52,895 nt of DNA from an uncultured Granulosicoccus sp. (GTDB taxonomy: Bacteria; Pseudomonadota; Gammaproteobacteria; Granulosicoccales; Granulosicoccaceae), in contig CALKLO010000122.1 of assembly GCA_937991945.1 (NCBI GenBank), positions 1 to 52,895 of the forward strand, written 5' to 3'. The position numbers were made by a program, and so were the translations under genes. Position 1 is the stretch's first letter. The number at the start of each line of letters is the position of its first letter. The notes under the pieces were generated by a model. It did no database searches, was not told the DNA's origin, and saw only the letters and a program-made list of their open reading frames with translations. Shown piece by piece: positions 50,632 through 52,895 of the stretch.

Positions 50632-52895
50632 GTGTCGACTATCACATCAGCTAATAAGTGGGATTTTTGGGTTGATCGGGGCGGCACATTTACCGATATC
50701 GTGGCTCGCAAGCCTGATGGGACGCTGATTTCACACAAGCTATTGTCTGAAAACCCAGAGCAGTACGTAGACGCAGCTGTCTTTGGTATTCGTCAACTAA
50801 TGGGCCTATCAGAGAGTGAAAAAATACCTGACGGCAGTATTGCCGCTGTAAAAATGGGGACGACTGTTGCAACCAATGCGTTATTGGAACGCAAGGGTGA
50901 CCCTATTTTGCTGTTAATTACCGAAGGGTTTTCTGACTTGCTGCGCATCGGCTATCAGAATCGCCCCGCACTGTTTGATTTGAACATTGTGCTACCTACC
51001 TTGCTTTATCAGGACGTAGCAGAAGTGCCCGAGCGTCTGGATGCTGAGGGATGCGTAGTCATAAAGCTTGATGTGGATGCCGCTAAGTTGTCGTTGCAGG
51101 TTGCTTACATGAAAGGCATACGTAGCGTCGCTATAGCCTTTATGCATGGGTACCTCAATCCAATGCATGAACAGTTAGTTGCAGTCATTGCCCGGGAGAT
51201 GGGTTACACACAAGTATCGACGAGTCACGAGACTTCCCGATTAGAGAAGCTAGTTAGCCGCGGGGACACGACGGTTGTTGATGCCTACTTATCGCCTATT
51301 TTGAGACGGTATGTCACTCAAGTCACCGATGAACTCGAGATAGGCAGTGGAGCATGTGATCGGCTGTTCTTTATGCAATCCAATGGCGGACTCACTGATG
51401 CCAACCTCTTTCAAGGCCGCGATTCCATTCTCTCGGGGCCTGCGGGTGGTGTGGTGGGAATGGTTAAAACCGCAGGTGAGGCTGATTATGACAAGCTCAT
51501 AGGGTTTGATATGGGTGGCACCTCAACTGATGTTTGCCACTATGCCGGTGAGCTAGAGCGTACCTTTGAAACTGAGGTGGCAGGTGTCAGGATGCGTGCT
51601 CCGATGATGCATATTCACACGGTTGCAGCTGGTGGTGGTTCAGTGCTGATTTTCCAAGATGGACGGTATCAAGTCGGGCCGCAGAGCGCAGGGGCTAATC
51701 CGGGACCTGCCTGTTATCGGCGCGGTGGTCCTCTAACGGTGACCGACTGCAACGTCATGCTAGGTAAGCTTAACCCCCAGCATTTCCCCGCAGTGTTTGG
51801 TGCTGATGCCAATCAAATGTTGGATCAAGAAATTGTTGAAAAAAAGTTTACGCATTTGGCGCTTAAAATATCGGAGGAGTTGGGTTTGCCGCCATTAAGC
51901 CCGGAAGAGACGGCTGAGGGCTTTTTACGTATTGCCGTTCAAAACATGGCTAATGCGATTAAAAAAATATCAGTGGAGCGTGGTTATGACGTGACTCAGT
52001 ACACGCTAAATTGCTTCGGGGGAGCCGGTGGTCAACATGCCTGCTTGGTTGCTGATGCACTGGGTATTAAGCGTGTATTTATTCATCCTTATGCGGGGGT
52101 TCTATCAGCATTTGGAATGGGCTTAGCTGATATTAGAGCATTACGAGAGGAGCAGTTTGATGAGCCTCTGGAAAAGCTTGCTGATGCTGATAAAGTTCTT
52201 GAAACGCTATCTAGCGCTTGTTTTACAGAAGTGCAAGATCAAGGGGTAGAGCCTAGTAGCATTGACATAGTTAAGCGTGCGCATCTGAAATACTCTGGGT
52301 CTCATCAATCATTGAGTGTGCTTTTTGGTACTCAAGCAGAAATGGTAGAACGCTTCGACAAGGCCCATCGATCACGGTTTGGATTTAGCTCCGCAGAACG
52401 CTCATTGGTTTTTGACATGCTAAGTGTTGAAGCTATCGGTGAATCGGATTCAACCAGTGCCGCCTTTGCAATAAGTTCTGATGCTGAGTGCGCACCTTTG
52501 GCGCAAGTACCGGTATATACGAATCAATGTTGGCAGGATGTTTCTCTCTATGCTCGCAACAGTTTGGCGTTGGGGCAAACCTTCCGAGGTCCTATGGTGG
52601 TTACCGAGCACACGGGCACCAATATCATTGAAGAGGGTTGGGAAGGGGAAGTTGATGCGCAGGGAAACTTTATATTAAATCGGTATAAAGAAATGCAGAA
52701 AAAAGTATCAATAGGAACATCGGTTGATCCCATTATGCTCGAGGTGTTTAACAACCTATACATGTCTATTGCCGAGCAAATGGGTACCACTCTGGCTAAT
52801 ACAGCGTACTCAGTGAACATCAAAGAGCGTCTAGATTTTTCGTGTGCACTATTTGATGCGGGTGGCAATTTGGTGGCTAATGCTCCACATGTTCC
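50632..52895 (+). CDS. 5-oxoprolinase/hydantoinase (HyuA-HyuB fusion), runs past the window end
   Basis: An open frame from GTG 50632 continues to the last base, about 754 residues with no stop. It begins with the HyuA N-terminal domain (WVDRGGTFTDIV), then the hydantoinase A core with FDMGGTSTDVCHY, HIHTVAAGGGSVL, GPQSAGANPGPACYRRGGP and FGGAGGQHACLVADALG. From about residue 690 it enters a HyuB domain (LEVFNNLYMSIAEQMGTTLA and DFSCALFDAGGNLV). Fused proteins of this order are ATP-dependent 5-oxoprolinases (about 1200-1300 aa) that convert 5-oxoproline to glutamate. GTG 50632 is the first start after an in-frame stop at 50620, with GTGAGA about 8 bases upstream. Confidence 0.88.
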   Translation, partial: MSTITSANKWDFWVDRGGTFTDIVARKPDGTLISHKLLSENPEQYVDAAVFGIRQLMGLSESEKIPDGSIAAVKMGTTVATNALLERKGDPILLLITEGFSDLLRIGYQNRPALFDLNIVLPTLLYQDVAEVPERLDAEGCVVIKLDVDAAKLSLQVAYMKGIRSVAIAFMHGYLNPMHEQLVAVIAREMGYTQVSTSHETSRLEKLVSRGDTTVVDAYLSPILRRYVTQVTDELEIGSGACDRLFFMQSNGGLTDANLFQGRDSILSGPAGGVVGMVKTAGEADYDKLIGFDMGGTSTDVCHYAGELERTFETEVAGVRMRAPMMHIHTVAAGGGSVLIFQDGRYQVGPQSAGANPGPACYRRGGPLTVTDCNVMLGKLNPQHFPAVFGADANQMLDQEIVEKKFTHLALKISEELGLPPLSPEETAEGFLRIAVQNMANAIKKISVERGYDVTQYTLNCFGGAGGQHACLVADALGIKRVFIHPYAGVLSAFGMGLADIRALREEQFDEPLEKLADADKVLETLSSACFTEVQDQGVEPSSIDIVKRAHLKYSGSHQSLSVLFGTQAEMVERFDKAHRSRFGFSSAERSLVFDMLSVEAIGESDSTSAAFAISSDAECAPLAQVPVYTNQCWQDVSLYARNSLALGQTFRGPMVVTEHTGTNIIEEGWEGEVDAQGNFILNRYKEMQKKVSIGTSVDPIMLEVFNNLYMSIAEQMGTTLANTAYSVNIKERLDFSCALFDAGGNLVANAPHV

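Noticed and set aside
52548-52868. Antisense 106-codon frame inside the oxoprolinase gene
   Set aside because: The sense strand encodes a clear HyuA-HyuB fusion, so the antisense frame is a shadow.

Overview
The window looks like chromosomal DNA of a free-living, motile, respiratory gammaproteobacterium, probably marine. The flagellar regulators are of the Pseudomonas FleQ/FleN/FliA type, and there are a TRAP transporter, an NAD-linked molybdenum/tungsten formate dehydrogenase, a sulfonate-type (HpsN-like) dehydrogenase and many lipoproteins. A Granulosicoccus-like lineage would fit, but that is an impression from gene content and was not tested. No rRNA, CRISPR array, transposase or prophage is visible. 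There is one tRNA (Glu, UUC).

Layout. 1-6824 is a flagellar regulatory block: a DoxX-like protein and FlgM on the minus strand, then FleQ, FleN, FliA, a GYF-domain membrane protein and a degenerate GGDEF protein. The canonical flhA/flhF genes are absent upstream of fleN; instead there is a good sigma-54 promoter candidate. 6974-11402 holds tRNA-Glu and a two-gene RND efflux operon. 11476-15956 holds lipoproteins, a glycerophosphodiesterase and a HisN-like phosphatase. 16146-22792 is a cell-envelope block: an OmpA-like protein with a 31-copy 9-bp repeat, a coiled-coil partner, a MocR regulator, a kelch/TSP3 protein with a GlyGly-CTERM-like tail, and a four-module repeat protein with a peptidoglycan-binding end.

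23917-30200 is a LacI-regulated catabolic cluster that I cannot match to a known pathway: an HpsN-like (HisD-fold) dehydrogenase, an SDR, a double cupin, a MetE-like zinc thiol transferase and an alpha/beta hydrolase, packed tightly on one strand. This is the best candidate for an undescribed system here. 30284-32514 is a divergent hydrolase/AraC pair around a 30-bp palindrome. 32536-37986 is a LysR regulator and a two-subunit formate dehydrogenase (FdsG-FdsB fusion plus alpha). 38113-40224 is sucCD.

40649-46669 has a class II amidotransferase with a DUF6356-like protein, an Lrp regulator with a palindrome on its start codon, an ArsR-P450 pair with two operator-like palindromes, and a second molybdopterin oxidoreductase with a YHS-domain protein. 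46712-52895 has a DMT-transporter remnant, a MarR-like regulator, a TRAP transporter and a divergent 5-oxoprolinase/hydantoinase that runs off the window end; together these suggest uptake and opening of pyroglutamate or a related cyclic amide.
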